From a bacterium (GTDB taxonomy: Bacteria; RBG-13-66-14), in contig DATKYS010000083.1 of NCBI GenBank assembly GCA_035528375.1, positions 1 through 19,705 of the forward strand: 19,705 nucleotides of DNA, read 5' to 3'. Positions 1-7,121 of this stretch are shown here, in pieces. The position numbers and the translations under genes are program-made. Each line of letters starts with the position of its first letter. Within the stretch, counting starts at the first letter, position 1. The notes beneath the pieces are model-generated. The model had not been told where the DNA came from and searched no databases. It saw only the letters and a program-made list of their open reading frames with translations.

Positions 1-1
1 C

Positions 2-226
2 TACGACTCCCCCGGCGGCGAGCCGCTGGGCGAGAGCGTCGCCTTCACACGGAGCGCGGAGATTCTTGGGCAGGAGGGGAATTGGGTCAACGTCAGGTCG
101 AGCGACTGGGAGACGGGGGCCGACGTGGTGGGCTGGGCCAAACTCCTGCCGCTGGACGATAAATGGGAGGTTCTGCCGAGCCTGTTGCCCATGCCCGAGT
201 CGTACTACGAGGATGAGGAGTATTAG
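2..226 (+). CDS. 3' end of a gene with SH3-like C-terminal domain (partial)
   Basis: Only the last 74 codons are present, because the gene begins before the window. The frame is open from base 2 to TAG at 224-226. The visible part contains a short beta-rich stretch with the pattern GNWVNVR...GWAKLLPL, typical of bacterial SH3-like domains that bind cell-wall or protein ligands. An acidic, tyrosine-containing tail (ESYYEDEEY) follows. Base composition is GC-rich like the core of the window. A hairpin terminator begins 28 bp after the stop, so this is the end of its transcription unit. The function of the full protein cannot be told from this fragment. The SH3 assignment is inferred from the pattern, and the reading frame itself is well supported by composition and the terminator. 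Confidence 0.6.
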   Translation, partial: YDSPGGEPLGESVAFTRSAEILGQEGNWVNVRSSDWETGADVVGWAKLLPLDDKWEVLPSLLPMPESYYEDEEY

Positions 227-253
227 CCGAACTGCACTTGTGACTATGACGTA

Positions 254-277
254 GGGCGGGGGCTCTTTACCCCGCCC
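254..277 (+). terminator. Hairpin terminator after the SH3-tail gene
   Basis: GGGCGGGG (254-261) pairs perfectly with CCCCGCCC (270-277) around an 8-base loop. It is followed on the plus strand by a modest T-rich run (ATCGTTTATC). It lies between convergent genes, so it may also stop transcripts coming from the minus-strand AT-rich genes, although the T-run is on the plus side. Confidence 0.6.
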
Positions 278-326
278 ATCGTTTATCTACCAAATGTTTC
301 GATATGGTAATCCCTTTCCTACATTC

Positions 327-863
327 TCAATTTACCGCTTTAACCCTTCTTTTACCAACAAATAAATCATATAGTAATTGCATAGCATTATCCTCATCTA
401 GAAGAACTCTTTTATTATCAATTATCCAATAAGTCTCAAATTTTTCTTCTTTCACATTAATACCGATATAAATACCGTTGTCCAAATATGGTGCTTTTTC
501 TCTTGGTAAATGTATATTATCAGGAATTACTTCAACTTTAGCAGTTGCCCCAACATAACCAATTCCCCCATTTAATTTAAACTTTATACTTTGGTTTTCT
601 AAATTTATTTGCAACTCGTTAATTTGTACTTTTCCTATTTGACTGTTATCAAAATGTTTGTACAATACTATATCCCTTTCCTTCTCAATAGGAACTAAAG
701 GTTTATCACATAAAGCCTTAAAAATGTCATTAATATGCTGAAGAGCCTTTGGTATTAAACCAATGATAATTTTATTGAACTGCTTTTCATTTTCTTGATA
801 CATCTTAGTTTCCTTTTCTATGTCCCTAAGCGCATCAAAAAAATCCTTTTTACCTATTCTCAT
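327..863 (-). CDS. Unrecognised 178-residue protein, second gene of AT-rich island
   Basis: I do not recognise this protein. The first ~55 residues look alpha-helical and charged. Residues ~65-165 alternate polar and hydrophobic residues as beta strands do (for example around KVQINELQINL and IYIGINVKEEKFETYWII), and a short helix closes the protein. It has no signal peptide, membrane segment or familiar catalytic motif. The ATG (863-861) overlaps the TAA of the upstream gene by one base (TAATG), and a strong ribosome binding site (AGGGAGGG) lies a few bases upstream. The two genes are therefore very likely translationally coupled. The DNA is strikingly AT-rich compared with the flanks, indicating recent transfer. 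The gene itself is well supported; its role is unknown. A soluble partner in a two-gene accessory module, such as defence or toxin-antitoxin, is conjecture. Confidence 0.75.
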   Translation of the reverse strand: MRIGKKDFFDALRDIEKETKMYQENEKQFNKIIIGLIPKALQHINDIFKALCDKPLVPIEKERDIVLYKHFDNSQIGKVQINELQINLENQSIKFKLNGGIGYVGATAKVEVIPDNIHLPREKAPYLDNGIYIGINVKEEKFETYWIIDNKRVLLDEDNAMQLLYDLFVGKRRVKAVN

Positions 864-1222
864 TACACCCTCCCTAATGCAGTATACGTGTCGTGGAGTA
901 TCTTCCGTATCTCTTCAGCTTGAGATAACGTTAAGGGCTGCTGCCTTAAATAGGCTAAAGATACTGAAGAAATACCAATTATAGAATATGATTTATAAAG
1001 ACAATCAATAATTGCATCCTTATTATTATTTAACTGATTTATTACTGATGTACTATAACTTGCTCCAATAGATGGATATAAATCGAAGAACTTATTTATT
1101 GTCTCTTGATAAATTGTAGCAATTCTTCTATTATATCTCCTTTTTTCACATTTAAGCGTAACCCACGTATTGATTGTATTTGTACCAATATTCGTGAGTA
1201 GGGTGACCCAAAAGGTATCCAT
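863..1222 (-). CDS. Unrecognised ~119-residue protein, first gene of AT-rich island
   Basis: This is an unrecognised small protein. From the ATG at 1222-1220 it is 119 residues; an in-frame TTG at 1234-1232 would add four. Neither start has a well-spaced ribosome binding site, so the start is uncertain. The N-terminus (residues ~3-22, FWVTLLTNIG...TWVTL) is hydrophobic. It is followed directly by a basic stretch (KCEKRRYNRR), the arrangement expected of a single membrane-associated helix with the rest of the protein in the cytoplasm. The remainder is probably helical. The stop codon overlaps the start of the following gene by one base. A sigma70-type promoter lies just upstream. Composition is AT-rich, unlike the surrounding genes. 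Membrane association is inferred and the function is unknown. Confidence 0.65.
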   Translation of the reverse strand: MDTFWVTLLTNIGTNTINTWVTLKCEKRRYNRRIATIYQETINKFFDLYPSIGASYSTSVINQLNNNKDAIIDCLYKSYSIIGISSVSLAYLRQQPLTLSQAEEIRKILHDTYTALGRV

Positions 1223-1255
1223 ACCCTCTACCAATCATCTATCTATTTCAAGGTC

Positions 1256-1283
1256 ATTTTAAATGATACCACAAAAAAGTCAA
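1256..1283 (-). promoter_or_regulatory. Sigma70-like promoter of the AT-rich gene pair
   Basis: On the minus strand, TTGACT (1283-1278), a 16-base spacer and TAAAAT (1261-1256) make a good promoter. The predicted transcript starts near 1249, just before the first island gene. The island therefore has its own transcription signal and does not depend on moxR. Confidence 0.6.
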
Positions 1284-1320
1284 GTTCGTAATACAAGAAA
1301 AATGACGACTATATAAGGCT

Positions 1321-2334
1321 TTATTCGTTTCCAATAACCTCTAATAACCTACTAATGATTTCGTCGGAGTGGACCCCCTCGGCCTCGGCGTTGAAGTTGA
1401 TCAGCACCCGGTGGCGCATCACGGCGTGGGCCAGGTCGCGCACGTCGTCCACCGACGCCGCCGGACGCCCCCGGAGCGCGGCCCGGGCCTTGGCCCCGAG
1501 AATCAGGTACTGCCCGGCGCGAACCCCCGCCCCCCAGGCCACCCAGCGCTTGATGAACTCCGGCGCCGTGGGGTCCTCGGGACGGCTCGCACGGGCCAGG
1601 TTCACCGCGTAGCTGACAACGTGCGGCGCGGCCGGAATCTCCCGAATCAGCCCCTGTAGCTCGATTATCTCCTCCGCGTTCAGAACGGGGCTTATTTCCG
1701 GCTCATCGCGGCCCGTGGTCCGGGCGACGATGCGCTCCTCCTCGTCCCGCTTCGGGTAGCCGATGCGGATTTCCAGCATGAAGCGGTCGAGCTGGGCCTC
1801 GGGCAGGGGGTAGGTCCCCTCCTGCTCGATGGGGTTCTGGGTGGCCAGGACGAAGAAGGGGTCGGGCAGGGGGTAGGTGGTGTCGCCGATGGAGACCTGG
1901 TGCTCCTGCATGGACTCCAGGAGGGCGGCCTGGGTTTTAGGTGGGGTGCGGTTGACCTCGTCGGCCAGAATCAGGTTGGCGAAGACCGGCCCGCGGAGGA
2001 ACTGCATCGTCCGCTGACCCGTCTCCGGGTCAGGCTGGATGACGTCGGTGCCGGTGATGTCGGCGGGCATGAGGTCGGGGGTGAACTGGATGCGACGGAA
2101 GGAGAGGTCCAGGGCGCGGGCGAGGCTGGACACCATGAGCGTCTTGGCCAGCCCCGGCACCCCGACCAGGAGGGCGTGGGCGTGGGAAAACAGAGCCACC
2201 AGGAGCTGTTCGACGACCTCCTCCTGCCCGACGATGGCGCGGGCGAGCTGGTCCTCGACGCTCCGGGCGGCGTCGGACAGCCGCTCGAGCTTGGCCGCGG
2301 CCTCCACGGCGTCCACGGAACCCCCCTTCGCCAC
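1321..2334 (-). CDS. MoxR-family AAA+ ATPase
   Basis: This is a MoxR-type AAA+ ATPase of 337 residues, the normal family length. It is predicted to be a cytoplasmic chaperone that remodels or matures protein partners using ATP. Visible motifs are Walker A GVPGLAKT (58-65), Walker B LILADEVNR (121-129), sensor 1 ATQNP (164-168) and an arginine-finger region LPEAQLDRF (178-186). The start is GTG at 2334-2332, preceded by AAGGAA about nine bases upstream. MoxR genes are usually followed by DUF58 or von Willebrand-domain partner genes. Here the AT-rich island begins immediately after the stop, so any such partner is missing locally. The last ~15 codons are AT-rich, unlike the rest of the gene, which suggests that the insertion junction lies inside its 3' end. 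The family call is firm; the substrate is unknown. Confidence 0.93.
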   Translation of the reverse strand: MAKGGSVDAVEAAAKLERLSDAARSVEDQLARAIVGQEEVVEQLLVALFSHAHALLVGVPGLAKTLMVSSLARALDLSFRRIQFTPDLMPADITGTDVIQPDPETGQRTMQFLRGPVFANLILADEVNRTPPKTQAALLESMQEHQVSIGDTTYPLPDPFFVLATQNPIEQEGTYPLPEAQLDRFMLEIRIGYPKRDEEERIVARTTGRDEPEISPVLNAEEIIELQGLIREIPAAPHVVSYAVNLARASRPEDPTAPEFIKRWVAWGAGVRAGQYLILGAKARAALRGRPAASVDDVRDLAHAVMRHRVLINFNAEAEGVHSDEIISRLLEVIGNE

Positions 2335-2356
2335 TGACGATTTTCCTTAATTATAC

Positions 2357-2394
2357 AAAAAAAGGACCCGCGCGGTTCCCCCGGGGCGGAACCG
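2357..2394 (-). terminator. Possible terminator after the nucleotidyltransferase gene
   Basis: Reading the minus strand, CGGTTCC (2394-2388) pairs with GGAACCG (2379-2373) around an 8-base loop. Nine bases later comes a run of seven T (2363-2357). The gap between stem and T-run is longer than ideal, so termination efficiency is uncertain. A second 7-bp hairpin lies between this one and the upstream stop codon. Confidence 0.4.
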
Positions 2395-2396
2395 AA

Positions 2397-2420
2397 CGAG
2401 GCCAGTCGGTGCCGGCCTCG
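2397..2420 (-). terminator. GC hairpin downstream of the nucleotidyltransferase gene
   Basis: CGAGGCC (2397-2403) and GGCCTCG (2414-2420) form a 7-bp stem with a 10-base loop, 21 bp past the stop codon at 2442. There is no T-run of its own. It could protect the 3' end of the transcript or act together with the next hairpin at 2373-2394. Confidence 0.3.
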
Positions 2421-2441
2421 CCCGCGAGCCACCGGAACGGG

Positions 2442-3659
2442 TCACTCACTCTCCGGCCAGATTTCGCCCTTGTCGCCTTGGACGACCTCGCCGAACTCTG
2501 TGCGCGCCCCGGCGGCGATTTTCACCCCGGGCATCAGCACGGTCATCGGCGCCACATAGGCGTCGGGGCCGATGACGGCGCCGAACTTCGGCAGGTCCAC
2601 CTCCACCCGTTCGCCCTTGACCGTGGAGTAGATTTTTCCGTCGGGCGGCGGGTCGCAGAAGGCGGTCACGGCGTCTCCCAGCGTCGCCCCGTCGCCGATG
2701 ACGCACCGGGTCAGAAGGCAGCGCCGGCCTATCTGCACGTTGGCCCCGATCAGGCAGTTCCCGATCTGGGTCCCGCCGGCTATCTGTGTGTTGGGCCCCA
2801 CCGTGGTGCGGTTCATGATTTGCACCCCTGGGTGGAGGTAGCAGTTCCGCGAGATCATCACCCGGTCGGTGAGGATGCACCCGCGGCCGATCCAGGAGTC
2901 CTCGAGGATGTTCACGGTGACGCAGCGGTGGACGTCGCCCAGGAGGCGCGCCTTTACGTTGAACCGCTGCAGCGGCCGGTCCTGGATCAGGCGGGTGTTG
3001 GCCTCCAGCAGGTGCCACGGGTAGCCGATGGCGTACCAGCCGCCGTTGGACTCGACCCAGTTGAGCTTGCCCTCGGCGGCCAGCTTGGCGGCCGCTCCGG
3101 TCATCTCTATCTCGCCGCGCTCGCTCGGCTCCAGCGTGGTGAGCAGCCGGAGGAAATCGGCGTTAATCTTGAAACAGCCGGTATTGGCCAGGTCGGAGAC
3201 GAACCGGGCGGGCTTCTCGTGGACGCCGGTGACCCGGTCGCCCTCCACGGTGAAGACCCCGAAGCGGTCGGGGTCGGTGACGCGCTGGGCCAGGACGGCG
3301 TTGGGGTACTCGAACAGCTCCTCGAAATTCTCGTCGCGGTAGAGGTCGTCGCCCATGAGCACGAGCGCCTCGCCGGCAATTTTGTCGGCGGCGCACAGAA
3401 GGGCGTGCCCCGTCCCCTTCTGCTCCTTCTGCTCCACGTAGCGCAACCGGATGCCCCGGTAGCTGGAACCCAGGCGCCGGATTATCTTCTCTCCCATGAA
3501 CCCGACGACGATGACGGCCTCATCCACCAGGCCCTCGACGGCGCGCAGGTTCAGCTCGATTATGGAGTGCCCGGCAACCTCGTAGAGGGCCTTGGGGGTC
3601 CTCACGGTCAGGGGGTAAGTGCGGGTGCTCCGTCCGGCGGCAAGGATGACTGCTTGCAT
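2442..3659 (-). CDS. GlmU-like sugar-1-phosphate nucleotidyltransferase with left-handed beta-helix domain
   Basis: This 405-residue protein is predicted to join a sugar 1-phosphate to an NTP, giving an NDP-sugar for envelope or exopolysaccharide synthesis. The N-terminal Rossmann-like domain (about 1-230) carries LAAGRSTRTYPLT (6-18) with the nucleotide-binding G-R-S-T-R loop, PKAL (22-25), KGTGHAL (81-87) and the metal-binding GDD (103-105). Residues ~235-390 are hexapeptide repeats of a left-handed beta-helix (for example IGRG, VGPN, IGAN), as in GlmU and archaeal bifunctional acetyl/nucleotidyltransferases. Acetyltransferase activity is possible, but no catalytic residue is certain. The start ATG (3659-3657) has only a weak ribosome binding site. 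The gene lies upstream of and co-directional with moxR, but is separated from it by hairpins. The family call is firm; the sugar specificity is not determinable. Confidence 0.88.
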   Translation of the reverse strand: MQAVILAAGRSTRTYPLTVRTPKALYEVAGHSIIELNLRAVEGLVDEAVIVVGFMGEKIIRRLGSSYRGIRLRYVEQKEQKGTGHALLCAADKIAGEALVLMGDDLYRDENFEELFEYPNAVLAQRVTDPDRFGVFTVEGDRVTGVHEKPARFVSDLANTGCFKINADFLRLLTTLEPSERGEIEMTGAAAKLAAEGKLNWVESNGGWYAIGYPWHLLEANTRLIQDRPLQRFNVKARLLGDVHRCVTVNILEDSWIGRGCILTDRVMISRNCYLHPGVQIMNRTTVGPNTQIAGGTQIGNCLIGANVQIGRRCLLTRCVIGDGATLGDAVTAFCDPPPDGKIYSTVKGERVEVDLPKFGAVIGPDAYVAPMTVLMPGVKIAAGARTEFGEVVQGDKGEIWPESE

Positions 3660-3690
3660 TTAATTCGCCCGAGCTGTGTGTTCCAGGGGC

Positions 3691-3696
3691 TTTATA
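3691..3696 (-). promoter_or_regulatory. Possible -10 element for the nucleotidyltransferase gene
   Basis: TATAAA on the minus strand lies 32 bases upstream of the ATG at 3659, in a short AT-rich gap between GC-rich genes. The -35 region 17 bases upstream (TTTCAT) matches the consensus poorly, so this is a weak call. Confidence 0.3.
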
Positions 3697-3723
3697 GCAA
3701 AAAACAACCCAAAATGAAAGGAA

Positions 3724-4395
3724 TTACTGCGGGGAGAGCTGCGGCGGGGCGACGGTGCGGCTGACGAACATGCCCTCAGCCAGGAGGGTGAATTCGTAAC
3801 AGCCCCCGGACAAGCGCCCGTCGGGCGGGTGGCCCAGGTGGAAATCCGCCGAACCGCAGCTCGTACCCAGGGTCACCTCCCGCTCCGCCTCGGGGATGGT
3901 CCGGCCGTCGTAGCTCCAGCTCCCCGTCAGGCGAGCGCCGGGCTCGCAGTGCCGGTAATTCACGGCGGCGAGGAGCCCCGATTCCTCCCAGTCTATCCGC
4001 GTCACGTACTGGGGCGGACGCGGCGGGATGTAGAGCACTTTCGTGTTGAGGGGAATGCCGGTATCATCGGTCAGGTCGAGCCTGTGGTATCCAGCGGGGA
4101 CCTCGAAACCGGTCAGAGTGAAGAAGAGCTCGCCGTCGCTCGAGTCCACCCGCAGGGTCTTGGACAGGGGCTCCGATGGCGATGGCGGCTTCCAGCGGCA
4201 GGTGAAGGAATCGCCGGAAGATGCGTTCTGGAAAAGAACCCGCACCTCGAGCCTCTCCGAATCGGTCGGTCCGGCGGGCGGGTACTGCACCTCGACGATT
4301 TCGAGCCGCAGCCCACCGGTCGCCAGGTAGATCAATACCCACACCCAGAGGAGGAAGAGGGGGAAGAGGTTGCGTACGAGCGGGTGCGACCTCAT
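3724..4395 (-). CDS. Membrane-anchored protein of unknown function
   Basis: I do not recognise this 223-residue protein. Residues ~10-27 form one hydrophobic segment (LFPLFLLWVWVLIYLAT) preceded by basic residues, so it is an N-terminal anchor or uncleaved signal. The rest would lie outside the cytoplasmic membrane. The exported part is beta-rich, with two imperfect stretches that each end in a cysteine-containing strand (around CRWKPP and CEPGARL...SCGSADF...CYEF). This suggests Ig-like or similar beta-sandwich folds with possible disulfides. The start ATG overlaps the TGA of the upstream DUF366 gene (ATGA, 4392-4395), so the two are co-translated. No catalytic motif is visible. The gene is well supported; the fold and role are inferences. 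Confidence 0.7.
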   Translation of the reverse strand: MRSHPLVRNLFPLFLLWVWVLIYLATGGLRLEIVEVQYPPAGPTDSERLEVRVLFQNASSGDSFTCRWKPPSPSEPLSKTLRVDSSDGELFFTLTGFEVPAGYHRLDLTDDTGIPLNTKVLYIPPRPPQYVTRIDWEESGLLAAVNYRHCEPGARLTGSWSYDGRTIPEAEREVTLGTSCGSADFHLGHPPDGRLSGGCYEFTLLAEGMFVSRTVAPPQLSPQ

Positions 4396-4949
4396 TCCAC
4401 CGCCCTGACCTTGGCCGCGGCGAACGCGAGGCCGCGCTCCGTCTCCTCGAAAACGTCCAGCAGCTCGCGGGCGAAATCGGCCGCCCCGACACCCAGCTCG
4501 GCCAATCCGACCGCAGGCACCGGGGCACCGGTCGGATCGTCGTTGAGGCCGATATGGACGAGCCCGGCCAGGGGGCTGATCGTGGCGATGGAAACCGAGA
4601 GCTTTCGCCGGTCCGGCGTGTAGATGTCGTCGCCCTCGACTAACACGTCCACACCACGGAGCCGGAGGCGCTCGGCCGTCAGGAAGACGTACAGGCGCTG
4701 GCGCAGAACCGTTTCCGCCAGCGTCCGCCCGAACCAGACCCCGACGAGGTGGAGCATCCGCCCCGCGGTGATGCGCTCCCCGGCCCGGCGGTCCTCCAGA
4801 TCCACCAGGTTCTCGGTGGGCACCTCGGCCGGCCCCAGGAAGGCTACGACGCAGTCACCCGCCACACCGGCCGTCCGGCGCGGCCAGTGTGTGGCGAGCT
4901 GGGTTCCGTCGTAGACGAGCTCCGACGGTATGAATCGGGTTTGAAACAT
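4392..4949 (-). CDS. DUF366 family protein
   Basis: This 185-residue protein has the layout I associate with DUF366. Visible are LVYDGTQLATHW (11-22), GDCVVAFLGPAEV (31-43) followed by NLVDLED, MLHLVG, then LRQRLYVFL, GDDIYTPDRRKLSVSIAT (around 105-122) and GLVHIGLN, ending in a helical tail. The biochemical function of this family is not established to my knowledge. The conserved GDD and RKLSVSIA regions look enzymatic. It is a cytoplasmic protein with no signal peptide. ATG 4949-4947 is the only reasonable start, with a weak ribosome binding site and a promoter just upstream. It overlaps by 4 bp with the following membrane-anchored protein gene, so the two form a two-gene operon. The family assignment is from memory of the pattern. 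Confidence 0.75.
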   Translation of the reverse strand: MFQTRFIPSELVYDGTQLATHWPRRTAGVAGDCVVAFLGPAEVPTENLVDLEDRRAGERITAGRMLHLVGVWFGRTLAETVLRQRLYVFLTAERLRLRGVDVLVEGDDIYTPDRRKLSVSIATISPLAGLVHIGLNDDPTGAPVPAVGLAELGVGAADFARELLDVFEETERGLAFAAAKVRAVE

Positions 4950-4975
4950 AGGTTAAAGCCGGGGACCGCCCGGCG

Positions 4976-5004
4976 ATTGTAGAACCGTTCGCTTTTAAAA
5001 ACAA
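4976..5004 (-). promoter_or_regulatory. Promoter of the DUF366 operon
   Basis: On the minus strand, TTGTTT (5004-4999), a 17-base spacer and TACAAT (4981-4976) match sigma70 elements. The transcript would start near 4969, about 20 bases before the ATG. The -10 is close to consensus; the -35 matches mainly in TTG. Confidence 0.5.
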
Positions 5005-5076
5005 CCTGACAACCCGATTCAACGGGCCCCGGGCCACCCCTCCGGTCCACTTCCGACGAGGCCCGACCGCGCTCCG

Positions 5077-6996
5077 TCAGAGGGTCGTCCTGATCATGAG
5101 CCCCACGTTGAACGAATCCCGATCGGGGTCGTACTCGTAGATGCGGTAATCGGCGTCCACGTGGATGACGAGGTTCTTGACGATGTTGTAGGAGAAGGAG
5201 AGTCCCCACGCGTGGTCGGTGTTGATGGTCTCGAGGTAGGTGTAGGTGGACGTGTGGGAGTTCAATTTGTAGGAGACCTCGAAGGCCAGCGTCTCGGTGG
5301 GGTATATATTGACCCGGGTGTTGATCCTCCAGTCGTTCTTGAGCCCCATGCTGCCGGAACTCTCGCCCACCGGAAAACTAACGCTCTCCCTGAAGGAACC
5401 GGAGAAGTCCAGGCCCCAGTATTCGGAGACGCTGAACACCGGCTCGATGATGAGCTCCCGTGTAAGGGAGTCGGAGCCACTCTCGAAGTCGTCAGTCCGC
5501 CGGTTGTTACGGGAGAGGGTGTAGGTCAAACCGACGCGCAGGCCCTCGATGAGCTTCACCTCGCTGCCGAAGCTCAGCTTGATCTCGTTGCTCCGGGGAA
5601 GGTTGCTCGAGATGCCGCCCATCGTCCGGTCGAAGCCGATGTTGAGGTTCGCGCTGAAGGAAACCGCATTGGTCAGCTTCCACTTGATGGATGATGAGAC
5701 GTCGTTGTAAACAGAGATGGTGTCCTTATCGGTACTGATCGGATAGGCGAAGTCGTCGTGGGTTATCTTGTGCTGCAGCTTGAGGATGAAGCTCTGGCCC
5801 AGGTCTATCTGGGCGTCGGTGGTCATGGTGTTCTTGATGTTGGTGAGGACCGAATCGGCGATGGCGAAACGCTCCGGGGGCAGCTCGCCCTCGTCGTCGT
5901 AGTACCTCCTGTTCAGTGTGTCCTGGGACAGGTTCCAGTGGAGGTGGTCTTCCCGGGGCGAGTCCCAGTTGAGCTGCAGCTTCCAGCTTATCCCCCGGGA
6001 GAGGATATCGTAGAGCGGCCACCAGGGCGCACGGATACGGGACCCGGGGATGGGGTCCAGCTCGGGGTAGATCCAGAAGAAGTACTTCTGGAGATAGACC
6101 TCTTTTTCCAGGTAGGTCGTGGTCCCCTGAAGCAGGTCCACGGAAAGGATGCCCTTCACGTCGAAGGGGGTTTCGTAGTTCGTAATCAGGGACAGGGTGT
6201 TGTTCAAGGCGTCCTGGTCGCGCTCGATGAGGTTCATGTCCCTGTAGAGAATGCCGTTGAAAAGGTATCTGAGCTCCACGGTCGTGTTATCCCAAGGGAC
6301 GTAATTCCCGGTGAGGTTAGTGTTTATCCCGCCCACGTAGTACTCCGAATTCAAGGCGGGCTGTACGGGGTAGCTACGCACCTCCCGGGATCCGGTGAGA
6401 TCGAGGGAGAGCCGGGTGTTTTCGGTCATCCTGTAGTCGAAACGGAGATCGGTGTCCGCGGACAGGGAGTGGTAGAAGTACTCGCGATAGACGTAATCCC
6501 AGTCGTAGGTGCCCTCCTGGGCATCGCTCGTGGTGAAATAGGCGTCCATGTCGGCGTTGAAGGCGTCGGAGAATTTAATGGAGGCGCTGGTCCCCGCCCG
6601 CTGGCTCTTCGATTTCTGGTACTGCTCCTGGATCACCAAGTTCGAGTCGTAAAAGCTCTCCTCGTAGTAACAACCGATGCGGGTCGTGTCCACCGGATTG
6701 TAGAAGAGATCGAAGCGCATGGTGCGGCTGTCCGAATCGCGCTCCGACTGGGGTTCGTTCTGAACGCTCTGGTTCAGGGTCAGCCGGAAGGTGAACACTT
6801 CGGCCAGGGGATAGGTGTAAGAAAGCGCCGACCCGATCCTGTTGAGGGATTTGCCGCCGCTGAAGTCAATGTTCAGGCCGGGCTCGACGCCCGTGTCCTC
6901 CTCCCGGGCCCAGGACGCGCACGGGAGGAAGAGCACCGCAAGGAGCACAGGGAGGATTCGCCCGGGCGTTACTCGCTTCGCTTCGGTTCGCCTCAC
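5077..6996 (-). CDS. Outer-membrane beta-barrel protein
   Basis: From GTG at 6996-6994 this encodes 639 residues. Residues 1-30 are a signal peptide: a basic start, the hydrophobic core ILPVLLAVLFL, and cleavage after ASWA. The mature protein is a long series of alternating hydrophobic/polar strands rich in Tyr, Trp and Phe and linked by acidic turns, as in large transmembrane barrels. It has no plug domain or TonB box that I can see. It may be a porin-like or general outer-membrane protein of unknown substrate. The start was chosen because GGAGG lies seven bases upstream of this GTG and a consensus promoter precedes it. A longer reading from 7050 would start inside the -35 box. The protein ends in TTL rather than the usual aromatic residue. 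The barrel fold is inferred from pattern alone. Confidence 0.8.
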   Translation of the reverse strand: MRRTEAKRVTPGRILPVLLAVLFLPCASWAREEDTGVEPGLNIDFSGGKSLNRIGSALSYTYPLAEVFTFRLTLNQSVQNEPQSERDSDSRTMRFDLFYNPVDTTRIGCYYEESFYDSNLVIQEQYQKSKSQRAGTSASIKFSDAFNADMDAYFTTSDAQEGTYDWDYVYREYFYHSLSADTDLRFDYRMTENTRLSLDLTGSREVRSYPVQPALNSEYYVGGINTNLTGNYVPWDNTTVELRYLFNGILYRDMNLIERDQDALNNTLSLITNYETPFDVKGILSVDLLQGTTTYLEKEVYLQKYFFWIYPELDPIPGSRIRAPWWPLYDILSRGISWKLQLNWDSPREDHLHWNLSQDTLNRRYYDDEGELPPERFAIADSVLTNIKNTMTTDAQIDLGQSFILKLQHKITHDDFAYPISTDKDTISVYNDVSSSIKWKLTNAVSFSANLNIGFDRTMGGISSNLPRSNEIKLSFGSEVKLIEGLRVGLTYTLSRNNRRTDDFESGSDSLTRELIIEPVFSVSEYWGLDFSGSFRESVSFPVGESSGSMGLKNDWRINTRVNIYPTETLAFEVSYKLNSHTSTYTYLETINTDHAWGLSFSYNIVKNLVIHVDADYRIYEYDPDRDSFNVGLMIRTTL

Positions 6997-7003
6997 CGAT
7001 AAA

Positions 7004-7008
7004 CCTCC
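7004..7008 (-). promoter_or_regulatory. Ribosome binding site deciding the GTG start of the barrel gene
   Basis: A perfect GGAGG lies seven bases upstream of GTG 6996. It rules out the longer in-frame TTG at 7050, which coincides with the -35 hexamer. Confidence 0.8.
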
Positions 7009-7021
7009 GGTGTGGATGTTT

Positions 7022-7050
7022 ATTGTACGGGTACGCCGGACGGGTGTCAA
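7022..7050 (-). promoter_or_regulatory. Consensus sigma70 promoter of the barrel-protein gene
   Basis: On the minus strand, TTGACA (7050-7045) is followed by exactly 17 bases and TACAAT (7027-7022). Transcription would start near 7015, just ahead of the GGAGG at 7008-7004. It is arranged back-to-back with the ATPase promoter, whose -35 lies 45 bp away. Confidence 0.8.
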
Positions 7051-7094
7051 CCGCCGGAACTTTTTAATCTTATGCCACTTAGTCCCCTCCGGCG

Positions 7095-7121
7095 TTGACT
7101 AATCAGGCGTCGTGTGATAAT
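7095..7121 (+). promoter_or_regulatory. Promoter of the V-type ATPase operon
   Basis: TTGACT (7095-7100) and GATAAT (7116-7121) are separated by 15 bases. The bases TGT directly before GATAAT give an extended -10, which compensates for a short spacer. Reading TAATGT (7118-7123) as the -10 gives a 17-base spacer. The transcript would begin near 7128 with a leader of about 80 bases before the first ATPase gene. Confidence 0.6.

Noticed and set aside
1332-1353. Repeated AATAACCT in the moxR 3' end as an attachment site
   Set aside because: Two copies lie close together within the coding sequence, and no matching copy was seen at the other island edge.
2350-2355. TATAAT on the minus strand just before moxR as a promoter
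   Set aside because: The -35 region is poor, and transcription would start on top of the ribosome binding site only ~9 bases before the GTG. It is more likely a chance match beside the T-run.
2409-3764. Plus-strand 451-codon open frame opposite the nucleotidyltransferase gene
   Set aside because: It is antisense to a gene with clear family motifs. Long stop-free antisense frames are common in GC-rich DNA, and this one has no recognisable domain.
5758-7002. Plus-strand 414-codon open frame opposite the barrel gene
   Set aside because: It is a Gly/Val/Glu-rich shadow. The minus strand has the promoter, ribosome binding site and signal peptide.
6997-7050. Eighteen-codon N-terminal extension of the barrel protein
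   Set aside because: It would start at the -35 hexamer and cross the promoter and ribosome binding site, so GTG 6996 is the start.
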